A DNA stretch of 64,000 bases from Actinomycetota bacterium (GCA_019347575.1 JAHWKY010000011.1:78810-142809), one strand, 5' to 3'; counted from the first letter of the stretch, positions 1 through 9,353 are shown. Made by a program: numbers and translations. Notes: generated from the sequence alone by a model not told the origin.

Positions 1-2
1 TC

Positions 3-308
3 GCCGGGCTCGGACTCGGACCGCTCTACCGCTTCCCGCCGCTACGCAGGCCGCCCTTCAACCTCATCATCTCCAACGTCCCGGGCCCGCGCGAGCGGCT
101 GTACTGGAACGGCGCCGAACTCGACGGCATGTACCCCGTCTCGATCCCGATCGACGGGCAGGCGCTCAACATCACCGTCTCGAGCTACGTCGACCAGATG
201 GGCTTCGGCCTGACCGGCTGCCGCCGCTCCGTCCCCCACCTGCAGCACCTGCTCGAGCACCTCGAGACCGCCCTCACCGAGCTCGAGCACGTCGCCGGCA
301 CGGCTTAG
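3..308 (+). CDS. WS/DGAT-type wax ester synthase/diacylglycerol acyltransferase, C-terminal end
   Basis: This is the 3' end of a gene cut by the window edge; 101 codons are visible, ending in TAG. The peptide has the motif ISNVPGPRERLYWNGAEL, followed by a 'YPVSIPIDGQALNITVSSY' stretch, which is the pattern of the C-terminal domain of bacterial wax ester synthase/acyl-CoA:diacylglycerol acyltransferases. The family makes storage lipids from acyl-CoA at the inner membrane. The catalytic HHxxxDG motif lies upstream and is not in the window, so activity cannot be judged. The stop lies 4 bp before the GTG of the next gene, so the two may be co-transcribed. Confidence 0.75.
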   Translation, partial: AGLGLGPLYRFPPLRRPPFNLIISNVPGPRERLYWNGAELDGMYPVSIPIDGQALNITVSSYVDQMGFGLTGCRRSVPHLQHLLEHLETALTELEHVAGTA

Positions 309-312
309 CTTC

Positions 313-2700
313 GTGTTCAAGTTCGTCGGGGCGCTCGCGGTGGCGGCGGCAGTCGGAGCGCTGACGGCGGCGCCGACGGCGGCACAGGATCCGCCGGCGG
401 CACAGGACCCGCCGGTCCCGACCTGGAACGACTGCTTCCAGCAGGTCGCACGCCCCGGTCCCTCCGGCGAGATCTTCGGCCCCACGCGCATCAACGCCCA
501 GTCCGCCAACCAGCGGATGGCGGTGGGGGTCGCGCGCGACGGGACGATGACCGTGTTGCGCTGGCCGCGGCCGTCGTTCTACGACCAGATCAAGCACCGC
601 ACCTCCAGCCGCTACGAACCGAGGTTCGGGGCGCTGCCCAACGAGGGCGCGTTCCTCGGAGTCGTGACGACGAGCTCGGCGGGCACCCAGACCGACTGGC
701 TCGCCGACCTCGAGTCGCCGCAACAGGTCCACGCCGACGACCTCAACGACGTCATCACGACCACTTACCGCGACGACGGGCGAGGCCTCACCGTCACCGT
801 CGAGGACGTCGTCGCCCACGACGTCGACGCGTTCCTCCGCCGCGTCACCGTCGACCGTGACGCGGACTCGCCGATCACGGCGGCCAGCCTCGTCGCCTTC
901 GAGAACCTCAACCTCGTCGTGACGAAGATCCCTTACATCCCCGCGCTCGACTGGTGCGGTGAGGAGCTCAACACCGACACCGCCGTCTATGACGCCGATC
1001 TCGACGCGATCGTGCACACCAAGGAAGGAGTCGACACGTCGGTCGGCGAGGCGCGCACCGTCGCGGTCGGCATGGCACTGATCGGGGCGTCGGATCAGCA
1101 CCAGGTCGGCGGCGACGCCTACGAGGGCAACGCCTCCCCCGACGCACGCCTGCCCGGCCCGACCCAGGACGCCTACGACGACGCCGCGGACGGGGTCCTC
1201 CAAGGCAACGACACCTACGACGGGCAGACGACCGGAGCGCTGATGGCGCCGCTCGACCTCACCGACGGCAGCAGCACCGAGACCGTTGTGTTCGCTGGCG
1301 GCGCCGACGCGGCCGAGGTCGCCGCGGTGATCGAGGCGGTCCGGACCCGCGATCTCGATGACGTCGCCGCCGCCAAGCGCGCCTGGTTCGACGTGCTCCT
1401 CGCCGACGCCCCGTGGCCCGACACCGATGATGCCGACGTTCTCGCGCTCGCTCGCCGGGCACTGGTGACGCTGGTGTCGACCTACGACCCGCGGTCCGGG
1501 GCAGTGGTCGCCTCGATCGCGACCCAGAGCCCCTACGGCGAGGACTGGATCCGCGACGGGGCGTTCTTCAACCACGTCCTCGACCTCATTGGCCACCACG
1601 ACTGGGTCGACCAGCGCAACCGCTGGTACGCCAACCTGCAGAGCAAGGGCGAAGGGTTCGGCGAGGACAACCCGTTCGTCGAGTCGACCCAGCAGGGCAT
1701 CGTCCCGCCCGGCAACTGGGCGATGAACTACTACGCCGACGGCGTGGTCGGCGGCCCCATCCCGTGGGAGATCGACGAGACCGGCTACGGGCTGTGGGCC
1801 TTCTGGGACCACCACGACGCGACCGGTGACGTCGACGAGCTGCGCGCGGTCTACCCCGCGATCCAGCGCGCCGCCGACTTCCTCACCGCCTGCGTCGACC
1901 CGACGAACGGCCTGCACTGCATCGCCATCGAGGACGACAACCCCGAGCCGCGCCAGACCATCCATGGCGCCGGCCCGGTGTTCCTCGGGCTCGACTCCGC
2001 GGTCAGGGCTGCCGAGGCGCTGGGAGAGGACGCCGACCGCGACCGCTGGGCCGCGCGCCGCGACGAGCTCCGTGCGGGCATCGAGACACACCTCTACGGC
2101 GACGGCTCGTACGCCAACGGCAACGGCGAGATCGTGTGGCCGGTGTGCTTCCACCCTCTCGACCACCCACGCTTCGCCGACAGCCACTACGAGGCGATGT
2201 GGTCCGCCATCGCGCCGACCTTCGCCGAACCCGAGGCGGGCGGGCACAGGCTGCGTGGGCTGTACGAGGCCAAGCGGCTCATCCCGCTCGCCAAGGCCAA
2301 ACGCGACGACCCCGTGTGGCGCGAGCGCGTCACCACCGGACTGCGCTGGATCGCCACCGAGCACGCCCAGCCGGGCACCCACGTGATGGGCGAGGAGTGG
2401 CTGTACGAGGACGGCGACATCGTGTCCACCGTCAGCCAGCCGCACGTGTGGGAGCAGGTGCTGTTCTACCTCGGGGCGCTCGAAGCGTTCCCACCCGAGG
2501 GCGTCGAACCCGAGCCCGGCTGCGGCGGTGTCGTCGCCGCGCTGCGCGACCGCCCCGCTGGTGGCGTCGGAGACGACGGAGCCACCGACGGCACCCGCGC
2601 CAGCGCACCGGCACCGTTGCCTGCGACCGGCGGGAACGCGAGCGTGTTGGCCGCGCTCCTCGTCGTCGCCGTGGGGTTCGGGGCGCGGCGCCGAGGCTGA
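313..2700 (+). CDS. Secreted GH15-like glycosidase with LPATG cell-wall sorting signal
   Basis: The 795-residue product starts at GTG. It has a signal peptide (residues 1-24, ending near PTAAQ), a long catalytic-type region and a C-terminal tail of LPATG (about 769-773), a hydrophobic segment and RRRG, the layout of a sortase substrate. The middle region (YGEDWIRDGAFFNHVLDLIG at about residues 410-430, then ENPFVEST-type and WEIDETGYGLWAFWDH stretches) resembles the alpha/alpha-barrel of glucoamylase-like (GH15) enzymes, so a role in cleaving glycans outside the cell is likely but the substrate is unknown. No sortase gene is in the window. A low-complexity Ala/Pro spacer precedes LPATG. Other six-hairpin glycosidase families are possible alternatives. 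Confidence 0.65.
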   Translation: MFKFVGALAVAAAVGALTAAPTAAQDPPAAQDPPVPTWNDCFQQVARPGPSGEIFGPTRINAQSANQRMAVGVARDGTMTVLRWPRPSFYDQIKHRTSSRYEPRFGALPNEGAFLGVVTTSSAGTQTDWLADLESPQQVHADDLNDVITTTYRDDGRGLTVTVEDVVAHDVDAFLRRVTVDRDADSPITAASLVAFENLNLVVTKIPYIPALDWCGEELNTDTAVYDADLDAIVHTKEGVDTSVGEARTVAVGMALIGASDQHQVGGDAYEGNASPDARLPGPTQDAYDDAADGVLQGNDTYDGQTTGALMAPLDLTDGSSTETVVFAGGADAAEVAAVIEAVRTRDLDDVAAAKRAWFDVLLADAPWPDTDDADVLALARRALVTLVSTYDPRSGAVVASIATQSPYGEDWIRDGAFFNHVLDLIGHHDWVDQRNRWYANLQSKGEGFGEDNPFVESTQQGIVPPGNWAMNYYADGVVGGPIPWEIDETGYGLWAFWDHHDATGDVDELRAVYPAIQRAADFLTACVDPTNGLHCIAIEDDNPEPRQTIHGAGPVFLGLDSAVRAAEALGEDADRDRWAARRDELRAGIETHLYGDGSYANGNGEIVWPVCFHPLDHPRFADSHYEAMWSAIAPTFAEPEAGGHRLRGLYEAKRLIPLAKAKRDDPVWRERVTTGLRWIATEHAQPGTHVMGEEWLYEDGDIVSTVSQPHVWEQVLFYLGALEAFPPEGVEPEPGCGGVVAALRDRPAGGVGDDGATDGTRASAPAPLPATGGNASVLAALLVVAVGFGARRRG

Positions 2701-2721
2701 CCTTCTCCTCCCCCCAACGCG

Positions 2722-2727
2722 TAGCCT
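2722..2727 (+). promoter_or_regulatory. TAGCCT -10-like hexamer for a leaderless transcript
   Basis: TAGCCT ends 7 bases before the ATG of the following PLP-enzyme gene. This spacing would put the transcription start at or next to the start codon, and there is no Shine-Dalgarno sequence between them. The same arrangement recurs at 19925, 20514 and 60012. Leaderless mRNAs are common in Actinomycetota; the assignment here rests on spacing alone. Confidence 0.4.
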
Positions 2728-2734
2728 GGCCGGG

Positions 2735-3910
2735 ATGAGCGATCACTCCGGACCGTCCACCCGTTCCGTGCACCTCACCGAGGAGGTGGACGCGGCGACG
2801 CGGTCGATCGTCCCGCCCATCGCCGCGAACTCCGCCTTCGCGTACCCCGACGTGGACACCTGGCGCGACGTCGCGCTCGGCCGTGAGCCCGGGCACATCT
2901 ACGCCCGCAACTCCAACCCGACCACCGACCGGCTCGAGGCCAAGGTCGCGGCCCTCGAGGGCGCCCCGGCGGGCACGAGCTTCACCACCGGCATGGCCGC
3001 CATCTCGTCGACGCTGCTGGCGCTGCTGTCGCCCGGCGACCGAGCGGTCAGCGTCAAGGACGCCTACGGTGGCAGCTACCTGCTGTTCACCGACATCCTC
3101 CCGCGCTTCGGCATCGACTGTGTCGTCTGCGACACGGAGGACGACGCGGTCGAGGCCGCCGTCGCCGAGCGCTGTGACCTGCTGTACCTCGAGTCGCCGA
3201 CGAACCCCACGGTGAAGGTGCTCGACCTCGCGCGCCTCTCGAACGCCGCGCGCCAGGTCGGTGCGACGGTCGTGGTCGACAACACGTTCGCGACGCCGAT
3301 CAACCAGAACCCACTCGCGCTCGGTGCCGATCTCGTGGTGCACAGCGCGACGAAGTTCCTCGGTGGTCACGGCGACGTGCTCGGTGGGGTCGTGGTAGGC
3401 AGCGACGAACTGGTCGAGCGCGTCTACCGCTTCCGCGAGATCGTCGGCACCGGCCTCGACGCCCACGCCGCCGCGCTGCTGCTGCGCAGCCTCAAGACCC
3501 TCGGCCTGCGCATCGAGCGCCAGAACGCGAGCGCCCTGGCCATCGCGACCTGGCTGGAGTCCCACGAGGCGGTCAGCGCCGTCCACTACCCGGGTCTCGC
3601 CAGCCACCCACGCCACGACGTCGCTGCCTCCCAGATGCGCGGGTTCGGTGGGGTCCTCGCCTTCGAGCTCGGAACCGGGTTCGAGGGCGTACGCGCGGTG
3701 CTGCCGCGCCTGCGCTACGCGTACCTCGCCGCCAACCTCGGCCAGGTGGAGACCATCGCCGGCCCTCCCGCGACCACCAGTCACGTCGAGCTGACCGACC
3801 AGGAGCGGGTGGAAGCGGGCATCCCCGAGGGGCTGATCCGCTACTCGGTCGGCATCGAGGACGTCGACGACCTCATCGCCGACCTCGAGGCCGCACTGGG
3901 CGGGGCGTGA
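2735..3910 (+). CDS. Cystathionine gamma-synthase/gamma-lyase family PLP-dependent enzyme
   Basis: The product has 391 residues and belongs to the Cys/Met metabolism PLP-dependent family (fold type I). The Schiff-base lysine is in VHSATKFLGGHGDVLGG. The motifs YLESPTNPTVKVLD and ELTDQERVEAGIPEGLIRYS near the C-terminus are typical of the family and of its full length. The family interconverts cysteine, homocysteine, cystathionine and methionine; which of synthase, gamma-lyase or methionine gamma-lyase applies cannot be decided by eye. I chose the ATG at 2735 because the homology starts there and a TAGCCT hexamer lies just upstream. The next gene begins 2 bp after the stop. Confidence 0.9.
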   Translation: MSDHSGPSTRSVHLTEEVDAATRSIVPPIAANSAFAYPDVDTWRDVALGREPGHIYARNSNPTTDRLEAKVAALEGAPAGTSFTTGMAAISSTLLALLSPGDRAVSVKDAYGGSYLLFTDILPRFGIDCVVCDTEDDAVEAAVAERCDLLYLESPTNPTVKVLDLARLSNAARQVGATVVVDNTFATPINQNPLALGADLVVHSATKFLGGHGDVLGGVVVGSDELVERVYRFREIVGTGLDAHAAALLLRSLKTLGLRIERQNASALAIATWLESHEAVSAVHYPGLASHPRHDVAASQMRGFGGVLAFELGTGFEGVRAVLPRLRYAYLAANLGQVETIAGPPATTSHVELTDQERVEAGIPEGLIRYSVGIEDVDDLIADLEAALGGA

Positions 3911-3911
3911 G

Positions 3912-5198
3912 GTGACGGCGGGGCGCGGGGCGCCAGGCGACCCACGACTGACTGAGGTCGAGCGTGCCGTCGTGGATGCCGTCGATGCCGACGCGCTCGT
4001 CGGGGTCGCGACCGATCTCATCGCGCTGGCGACCCTCTCCGGCGAGGAGGTGCCCGGCCAACGGGTCGTCGCCGAGCGGCTCGCCGACCTCGGCCTCGAC
4101 GTCGAGACCTGGGACATCGACCTCGCCGCGCTGTCGCAGCACCCGGCCTACTCGGCCGAGATCGACCGCGACACTTCACTCGGCGTCGTGGGCCGGCTCG
4201 GGTCGCCAGGTGGCCCCACCCTGCTGGTCGACGGCCACATCGACGTCGTCCCGACCGGCGAGCTCGCGCTGTGGAGCAGCCCGCCGTTCGAGGGGCAGGT
4301 GCGCGACGAGAGGCTGTACGGACGCGGGGCGTGCGACATGAAGGGCGGCCTCGCAGCAGCCATCCACGCGGCGGACGCCATCCGTCGCGCCGGCATCGAC
4401 CTCGCCGGCACGCTCGCCATCGCTTCCGTCGTCGGCGAGGAGGACGGGGGCTGCGGCACGCTGGCTCTGCTCGAGCACGGCGTCACCGCCGACGCCTGCC
4501 TCATCCCCGAACCGACGCAGCTCACCATCGCTCCCGCGTCGGCCGGGGCGCTGTCGTGGCGCATCCGCATCCGCGGCCGGTCGGCGCACGGGGCGCTGCG
4601 CGAGGAGGGCGTCAGCGCCATCGAGAAGCTGATCCCGGTGCACGAGGCTGTGCTCGCGCTCGAGGAGCGCCGCAACCGCAGGACCGCAACGGGGCTGTTC
4701 GGTTGGCTCGACCGGCCTTTCGCCATCTGCGGCGGCCGTGTCGCGGGTGGCGACTGGCCCTCGTCGGAAGCGGACTGGCTCACCTGGGAGGGGCGCTACG
4801 GCGTCGCCCCTGGCGAGGACCTCGACGCCGCCCGCGCCGAGTTCGAGGCCGCGGTCGCGGCCGTCGGCGAGGGCGACGCGTGGCTGTCTCAGCACCCACC
4901 CAGGGTCGAGTGGTGGGGCGGCACGTTCCTCCCGGGAGAGACGCCGCGCGACGACGCGATCGTCGCGACGGTCACCGGGGCGGTCGGGGCGCTGGGGTCC
5001 GAGCCAGTCGTGCGCGGCATGCCCTACGGCTGCGACCTCGGCCTCACCGTGGGCGTCGGCGGGATCCCGACCGTCGTCTACGGGCCTGGCGATGTCCGTG
5101 ACGCCCACCGCCCCGACGAGTCGGTGGCCGTCGAAGAACTGGTCGCGGCAGCCCGGACCATCGCGCTCACGGCGCTGCGCTTCTGCGGGACCGGTTGA
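3912..5198 (+). CDS. M20-family metallopeptidase (ArgE/DapE-like deacylase)
   Basis: The product has 428 residues with a GTG start immediately after the preceding stop, so translation is probably coupled. Metal-binding motifs of the M20 family are visible: VDGHIDVVP (His, Asp), GRGACDMKGG (Asp) and VGEEDGGCGT (catalytic/metal Glu pair), with the dimerisation domain between and DAHRPDESV (terminal His) near the end. The family hydrolyses N-acyl amino acids or peptides with two zinc or cobalt ions; acetylornithine deacetylase and succinyl-diaminopimelate desuccinylase are the known relatives. The neighbouring trans-sulfuration enzyme suggests amino-acid metabolism, but the exact substrate is open. 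Confidence 0.85.
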   Translation: MTAGRGAPGDPRLTEVERAVVDAVDADALVGVATDLIALATLSGEEVPGQRVVAERLADLGLDVETWDIDLAALSQHPAYSAEIDRDTSLGVVGRLGSPGGPTLLVDGHIDVVPTGELALWSSPPFEGQVRDERLYGRGACDMKGGLAAAIHAADAIRRAGIDLAGTLAIASVVGEEDGGCGTLALLEHGVTADACLIPEPTQLTIAPASAGALSWRIRIRGRSAHGALREEGVSAIEKLIPVHEAVLALEERRNRRTATGLFGWLDRPFAICGGRVAGGDWPSSEADWLTWEGRYGVAPGEDLDAARAEFEAAVAAVGEGDAWLSQHPPRVEWWGGTFLPGETPRDDAIVATVTGAVGALGSEPVVRGMPYGCDLGLTVGVGGIPTVVYGPGDVRDAHRPDESVAVEELVAAARTIALTALRFCGTG

Positions 5199-5236
5199 CG
5201 GCTCCGCGGGGCGAGCCGCGCGCCGCGGTGTTCGGA

Positions 5237-5474
5237 CCTCGTTAGCGGCCGGACCGGTCACCCCGATCCGTGCGATGCCTCTCGCGATGCCGGTGACCAT
5301 GGTCTCGGCCGTGGTCCGATCCAGACGATGGCGTGCCAGCCACGTCTCGAGCAGGACGTGGTCGGTCGTGACCCGCTCGTCGAGTGAGCGCAGGCCGGCC
5401 TTCGCGCGTGCGTTGGAGGAGTCCGAGCGGTCGACAGCCGCGTGCCACACCGACGTATCGACGAACGTGGTCAC
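5237..5474 (-). pseudogene. Truncated PIN-domain (VapC-like) toxin remnant
   Basis: From a GTG at 5474 the minus strand encodes TTFVDTSVWHAAVDRSDSS followed by TTDHVLLETWLARHRL and ARIGVTG, which matches the first half of VapC-type PIN ribonucleases, including the first catalytic Asp (VDTSVW) and the central Glu. After about residue 80 the similarity stops and the frame runs on, open, as the antisense of the M20 peptidase gene. The second half, which should carry the remaining acidic residues (the DxxF/S-D region), is missing. No antitoxin-like gene precedes it. I read it as a decayed toxin cut by a deletion next to the M20 gene. Confidence 0.65.
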
Positions 5475-5618
5475 CGTCGTGGTCAGCTGACCGCCTCGCC
5501 AACCATCGCGTCCTGTGTGCGCGGCGATGTCCGAGCTCGGCGGCCTTGCGGCGCGACGGTGGGGGTCGGTGCGGGCCCAGGAGCCCGTGCGGGTCGCCTG
5601 CCGCCGCTCGGCGCTACC

Positions 5619-7085
5619 TCAGCCGCAGATGGGCAGGTTGGCGAGGCACCGCGTCGGGCGGACGGGCAGCGGCTCCTCGAGCAGCAGCGCCCCGTCGCTC
5701 TGGCCGATGAAGATGGGGTTCGCGACCGGTTTCGGCCCGCCGGTGAGGCTGCGCAGCATCGTGTCCCCGGACGCGATGATCAGCCGACCGGAGCGGTCGT
5801 GGTTGATCTGGAAGTAGTCACCGAGGCGCCGGTCGCCGGCCTCGAAGTCGGTGTTGGCGTTGCAGCCCGTGCCGCCCAGGCACACCGCGCCCACGTGGAT
5901 CGGCCGGAGCGACGCGTTGCTGATGGTCCACTGCGGGGGCACGAACTCCTCCACCCCGTTACCGTCGCAGTCGTACATCGTGCCCTTGGCGTTGAGGGTC
6001 TGCGCCACGTAGATGTAGAAGGACTCGGGCTCGTCGGGGAAGATGTGGTACCAGGCAATGGCGACCCGGCCGTCCTCGCCGGCCACGAGCCAGGACCACA
6101 GGACGTCGCCCGCCGGGATGGGCAGCCGCTGCGGCTGCTCGAGGCCCCACGACTCGGTGTCGCGGTCCCACCAGTTGAACTCGACGTAGCCATCAGGGTC
6201 GGTGTCGTTGGCGCCGCGGTAGCCGTTGCCCTGTGCCATGTAGACCGTGCCATCAGCCGCGTCGACGTCGATCGGAGCGAAGATCTGCTTGCCGGCGGGG
6301 CTGAACGACGACCCGGGCACGGTGACCCACGTCTCGCCGTCGTCCGGTGACATCGAGAACCCGCTGCCGGCGGAGGGGCCGGACGGCCCGATCAGCCCGT
6401 CGGGGTTGAGCGGATCGCGGTAGATCTGGCCGTAGACCGGGAGGCTGGTGCGTACCGGCTCCCACACGATGCCACCGGTCGTCGTGCGCCACAGCTGTGC
6501 CGGCAGACGCACGAACAGGAACGCCTCGCCGTCCTCGTTGCCTCCCGTGAGCCACGGCCGGTCCCCGGCCGACACCATCGGGTTGGCGACGTTCCAGGAC
6601 TGTCCATCGTCGTTGGAGGCGTAGACCGCGACGTTGGCGAGGTCGATCTCGACGTTGTAGAGGTTGCCGGCGTCGTCCATCGCGAACCCAGGGTCGCTGA
6701 ACCCGGTCGACGTGACGCTGTGGGGACCCTCGTGCAGCCCAGCCGTGCCGGTGTACGACCACGTGTGCCCGCCGTCGACGGAGCGCCACACCAGCGTCTG
6801 GTTGTAGTACCCGACGGCGAAGTCGCCGACCCCGCCGAGCGCTTCGGGGTTCTTGTAGGCGTGGGTCGTCCCCGCGTGCGCGGACATGCTGAGCGAGCCG
6901 TCCTCGGCCGCGATGATGACCGGCTCACCACCCGCACGGTTGGGGTCGACGTACACCGGTCGGTCGAACTCGAGCTGGGGCGGGGCGAGCTCCGGGCACG
7001 CCTGGGAGGCGGTGGTGGAGACGCTGTGTGCCGGCGCAGCGGTCGCGATGACGGCCAGTGCCAGCACGATGTGAGACGGACGCAT
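5619..7085 (-). CDS. Secreted Asp-box (BNR repeat) beta-propeller protein
   Basis: The product has 488 residues and a signal peptide (residues 1-20, ending APAHS). At least three Asp-box motifs are visible: RSVDGGHTW near residue 105, SNDDGQSW near 160 and SPDDGETW near 250. These are the turns of sialidase-type six-bladed propellers. The FRIP-type and catalytic residues of true sialidases are not evident, so binding or a non-sialidase hydrolase role is as likely. A good Shine-Dalgarno (GGAGGGG) precedes the ATG. Four cysteines near the C-terminus could form disulfides. It is transcribed in the same direction as the histidine kinase upstream, separated by 163 bp. Confidence 0.7.
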   Translation of the reverse strand: MRPSHIVLALAVIATAAPAHSVSTTASQACPELAPPQLEFDRPVYVDPNRAGGEPVIIAAEDGSLSMSAHAGTTHAYKNPEALGGVGDFAVGYYNQTLVWRSVDGGHTWSYTGTAGLHEGPHSVTSTGFSDPGFAMDDAGNLYNVEIDLANVAVYASNDDGQSWNVANPMVSAGDRPWLTGGNEDGEAFLFVRLPAQLWRTTTGGIVWEPVRTSLPVYGQIYRDPLNPDGLIGPSGPSAGSGFSMSPDDGETWVTVPGSSFSPAGKQIFAPIDVDAADGTVYMAQGNGYRGANDTDPDGYVEFNWWDRDTESWGLEQPQRLPIPAGDVLWSWLVAGEDGRVAIAWYHIFPDEPESFYIYVAQTLNAKGTMYDCDGNGVEEFVPPQWTISNASLRPIHVGAVCLGGTGCNANTDFEAGDRRLGDYFQINHDRSGRLIIASGDTMLRSLTGGPKPVANPIFIGQSDGALLLEEPLPVRPTRCLANLPICG

Positions 7086-7248
7086 GCGAACCCCTCCGGT
7101 GGCGCAACCCCCAGGACTTCGACGGCCGACCCCCGCTCCCCTCCCTCACCCCGCTGACCTGGGGTCCACGCTTCGAGCCGCAGAACGGGGCGGGACGCAG
7201 GTGCCCGAGGTTGTACGGTCGTTCTCGCCAGGGAGGACGAGGACTAGG

Positions 7249-8469
7249 TCACGGTGCGGGGAGGGCGCCGGAGCGTCGGTCCGGCGCCGCCTCGAGCGGG
7301 AGTTCGGCGTGGACACGCCAGCCGCCGCCGGCCGGGTCGGGTCCCGCGCTGGCCGCCCCACCGAAAACCGCAACCCGTTCCTGGATCCCGACGAGGCCGT
7401 GCCCGGCGGCCACCCCGGTCCCGGTCGCCACCCCGTCGTCGGCGACGTCCACCACGACGGAGGTGGGGGCGTACCGGATGCGCACCTCCACCCGCGACCC
7501 GCCGCTGTGCTTGAGGGAGTTGGTGAGGGCCTCCTGGACGATGCGGTACGCGGTGAGGTCGAGCCCCGCCGGCAGCACGACGGGTCGGCCTTCGACCTCG
7601 AGCGAGACCTCGAGGCCCGCGCCTCGGGTTCGCCTGACCAGCGCGTCTAGCTGGGACAACCCGGGCACCGGCGGTTGCGGCTCGCCCTTGGCGCCATCGG
7701 ACACGGCGCCGTCGTCCCGGAGCACACCGAGCAGCCGACGGAGGTCCGCGATCGCCTGTCTCCCAACGTCTTCCGCGGCGAGCAACGGCGCCTGGGACGC
7801 GTGCGCATCCGGTGGCAGCTGCATCCGCGCAGCGCCGACCTGGATGATCATCATCGAGACGCTGTGCGCCACGATGTCGTGGAGCTCGCGCGCGATCCGC
7901 GTCCGTTCCGAGGCCGCGACCTCCCGGAGGGCCGCCTCCTTCGCGACACGTTCGCCGGCGAGCGCGGCGTGCAGGGCCCCGGCCCGGTCCTCGCGGGCGC
8001 GGAGCCCGCGCGCGGCGAACCAGGGCACGAGCAGGACGGACGAGTTGAACAGGAGCCCGTCGACGGATCGGAGCCACGGGGAGACGAGCGTCACCGTGAC
8101 GAGCGCAGACCAGGCCAGGACACCGGCCAACAGTGCCCGGCGCGGGGGACAGTGGTAGCCGGCGGAGGCTGTCAGCACGATCAGTGGCACGAAAACGGCA
8201 AGGAGCGGCATGTCGTGCTGGACGACCGCGTGGGGCAGGAAGTAGACGCTGACCGCCGCAGCCAGCGCCGCCAGGGGTGCACGCCGGCGCCATGCGAGCG
8301 TCACCATCAGCAGCAGGTTCAGGACGGCGTTGGCGGGCCGGGGTCCAGCGAACGCGGCGGACTCGTCGAAGCGCCCCCAGGTCACCAGCTGCCCGAGCGC
8401 GACGAAACCGGCCGCGAGCGCGACGTCGACGGGTGGCGGCCGGTACGCGCGCCAGGAGGTGGGGATCAC
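7249..8469 (-). CDS. Two-component sensor histidine kinase, DesK/NarX type (HisKA_3)
   Basis: The product has 406 residues from the chosen GTG at 8469; an open frame extends further upstream but its residues do not look like protein. The N-terminal 150 residues contain four to five membrane segments. The H-box is ERTRIARELHDIVAHSVSMM, typical of HisKA_3 kinases, and the ATP-binding region has RIVQEALTNSLKHS (N-box) and GHGLVGIQERV (G-box). It would sense an envelope or membrane signal and phosphorylate a NarL-type regulator. The matching response regulator is encoded divergently at 9598, with one membrane-protein gene between them. Confidence 0.9.
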   Translation of the reverse strand: MIPTSWRAYRPPPVDVALAAGFVALGQLVTWGRFDESAAFAGPRPANAVLNLLLMVTLAWRRRAPLAALAAAVSVYFLPHAVVQHDMPLLAVFVPLIVLTASAGYHCPPRRALLAGVLAWSALVTVTLVSPWLRSVDGLLFNSSVLLVPWFAARGLRAREDRAGALHAALAGERVAKEAALREVAASERTRIARELHDIVAHSVSMMIIQVGAARMQLPPDAHASQAPLLAAEDVGRQAIADLRRLLGVLRDDGAVSDGAKGEPQPPVPGLSQLDALVRRTRGAGLEVSLEVEGRPVVLPAGLDLTAYRIVQEALTNSLKHSGGSRVEVRIRYAPTSVVVDVADDGVATGTGVAAGHGLVGIQERVAVFGGAASAGPDPAGGGWRVHAELPLEAAPDRRSGALPAP

Positions 8470-8672
8470 GCCTCGAAGGGTACGACGGCACGGTCGCCGG
8501 GGCGTCCTCTCCGGGGACAACGGGGGGTCGTACCCAGGTCGTACGGCCGCGAGCGGCAGGTACGCCCCCGATGGGACCGGACCGGACCTCCGGGGGACGC
8601 GCCGACGGGGGTGGCCGAGGACAGTTGTGGCGCGCCGGCGGACGAGCCGCGGGCCCAGCCACGGAGGCAGAC

Positions 8673-9353
8673 ATGTCCGCGACCACCGCACCGAACGCCG
8701 CCGGGGTGGCGTCACCCGGGACGGCCACGACACCCACCGCCGCCGGTCGGCTCCGTCGCGGGACGGCACCCGTCGCCCTCGCCGTCGGCTCCGTGGCGGC
8801 CATCGCTGGGATGGCGCTCCACGCCGAGGGCCTGCCGGATGAAGCGTTCGTCCGCACCATCGAGTCGCAGCCCGGCCAGTGGCTCGCCTCGCACCTCGCG
8901 CTCGGCCTCGGGATGGCGCTCGTCGCCCTGGGGATCACGAGCGTGCTGCGCCTGGTCGAGGGCCGGCAGGCCAAGGCCGTCGTCGTCGGCACGATGGTGG
9001 CCGCGGTCGGCGCCGCCCTCATGTCGCTGGGGGACCTGGCCCACGGCGTCGTCGCCTTCGCGCTGGCCGGGCACGTCGACGCAGCCGCGTCGCTCGCCGC
9101 GCAGGAGGCCTACTTCGCGCAACCGGCCATCATGATCCTGTCGATGGCCGGCATGCTGCTGCCCCTCGGCCTCGTCATCCTCGGCGTCGGCCTGTTCCGC
9201 GCACAGGTGGTTCCGCGCTGGCTGGCAGCGGTGGTCCTGGTCAGCCCGATCGCGGTCCAGGCGGGGATGGCCTCCGGCCCTCGCATGCTCGCCTTCGGCC
9301 TGCCGTTCGTGGTGGCGATGGGCGCGCTGGCCCGAGAGACCGCACGCGCCTGA
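8673..9353 (+). CDS. Integral membrane protein of unknown function
   Basis: The product has 226 residues; the ATG at 8673 follows a GGAGG Shine-Dalgarno by 5 bases. After a 30-residue Ala/Thr/Pro-rich N-terminus there are about six hydrophobic segments, for example VALAVGSVAAIAGMALHA and MILSMAGMLLPLGLVILGVG. No family motif is recognised. It is divergent from the histidine kinase gene and upstream of the response regulator, so it may be an accessory membrane component or a target of the two-component pair; that is inference from position only. Confidence 0.75.
   Translation: MSATTAPNAAGVASPGTATTPTAAGRLRRGTAPVALAVGSVAAIAGMALHAEGLPDEAFVRTIESQPGQWLASHLALGLGMALVALGITSVLRLVEGRQAKAVVVGTMVAAVGAALMSLGDLAHGVVAFALAGHVDAAASLAAQEAYFAQPAIMILSMAGMLLPLGLVILGVGLFRAQVVPRWLAAVVLVSPIAVQAGMASGPRMLAFGLPFVVAMGALARETARA

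Noticed and set aside
274..2445. 723-residue minus-strand open frame opposite the GH15-like gene
   Set aside because: It is a Val/Gly/Arg/Asp-rich mirror of a gene with signal peptide, catalytic-type motifs and sorting signal.
4176..5236. Long minus-strand open frame continuing from the PIN remnant
   Set aside because: Beyond about residue 80 it is the antisense of the M20 peptidase gene, which has full motifs, and the peptide is an Arg/Ala/Asp-rich shadow without domain features.
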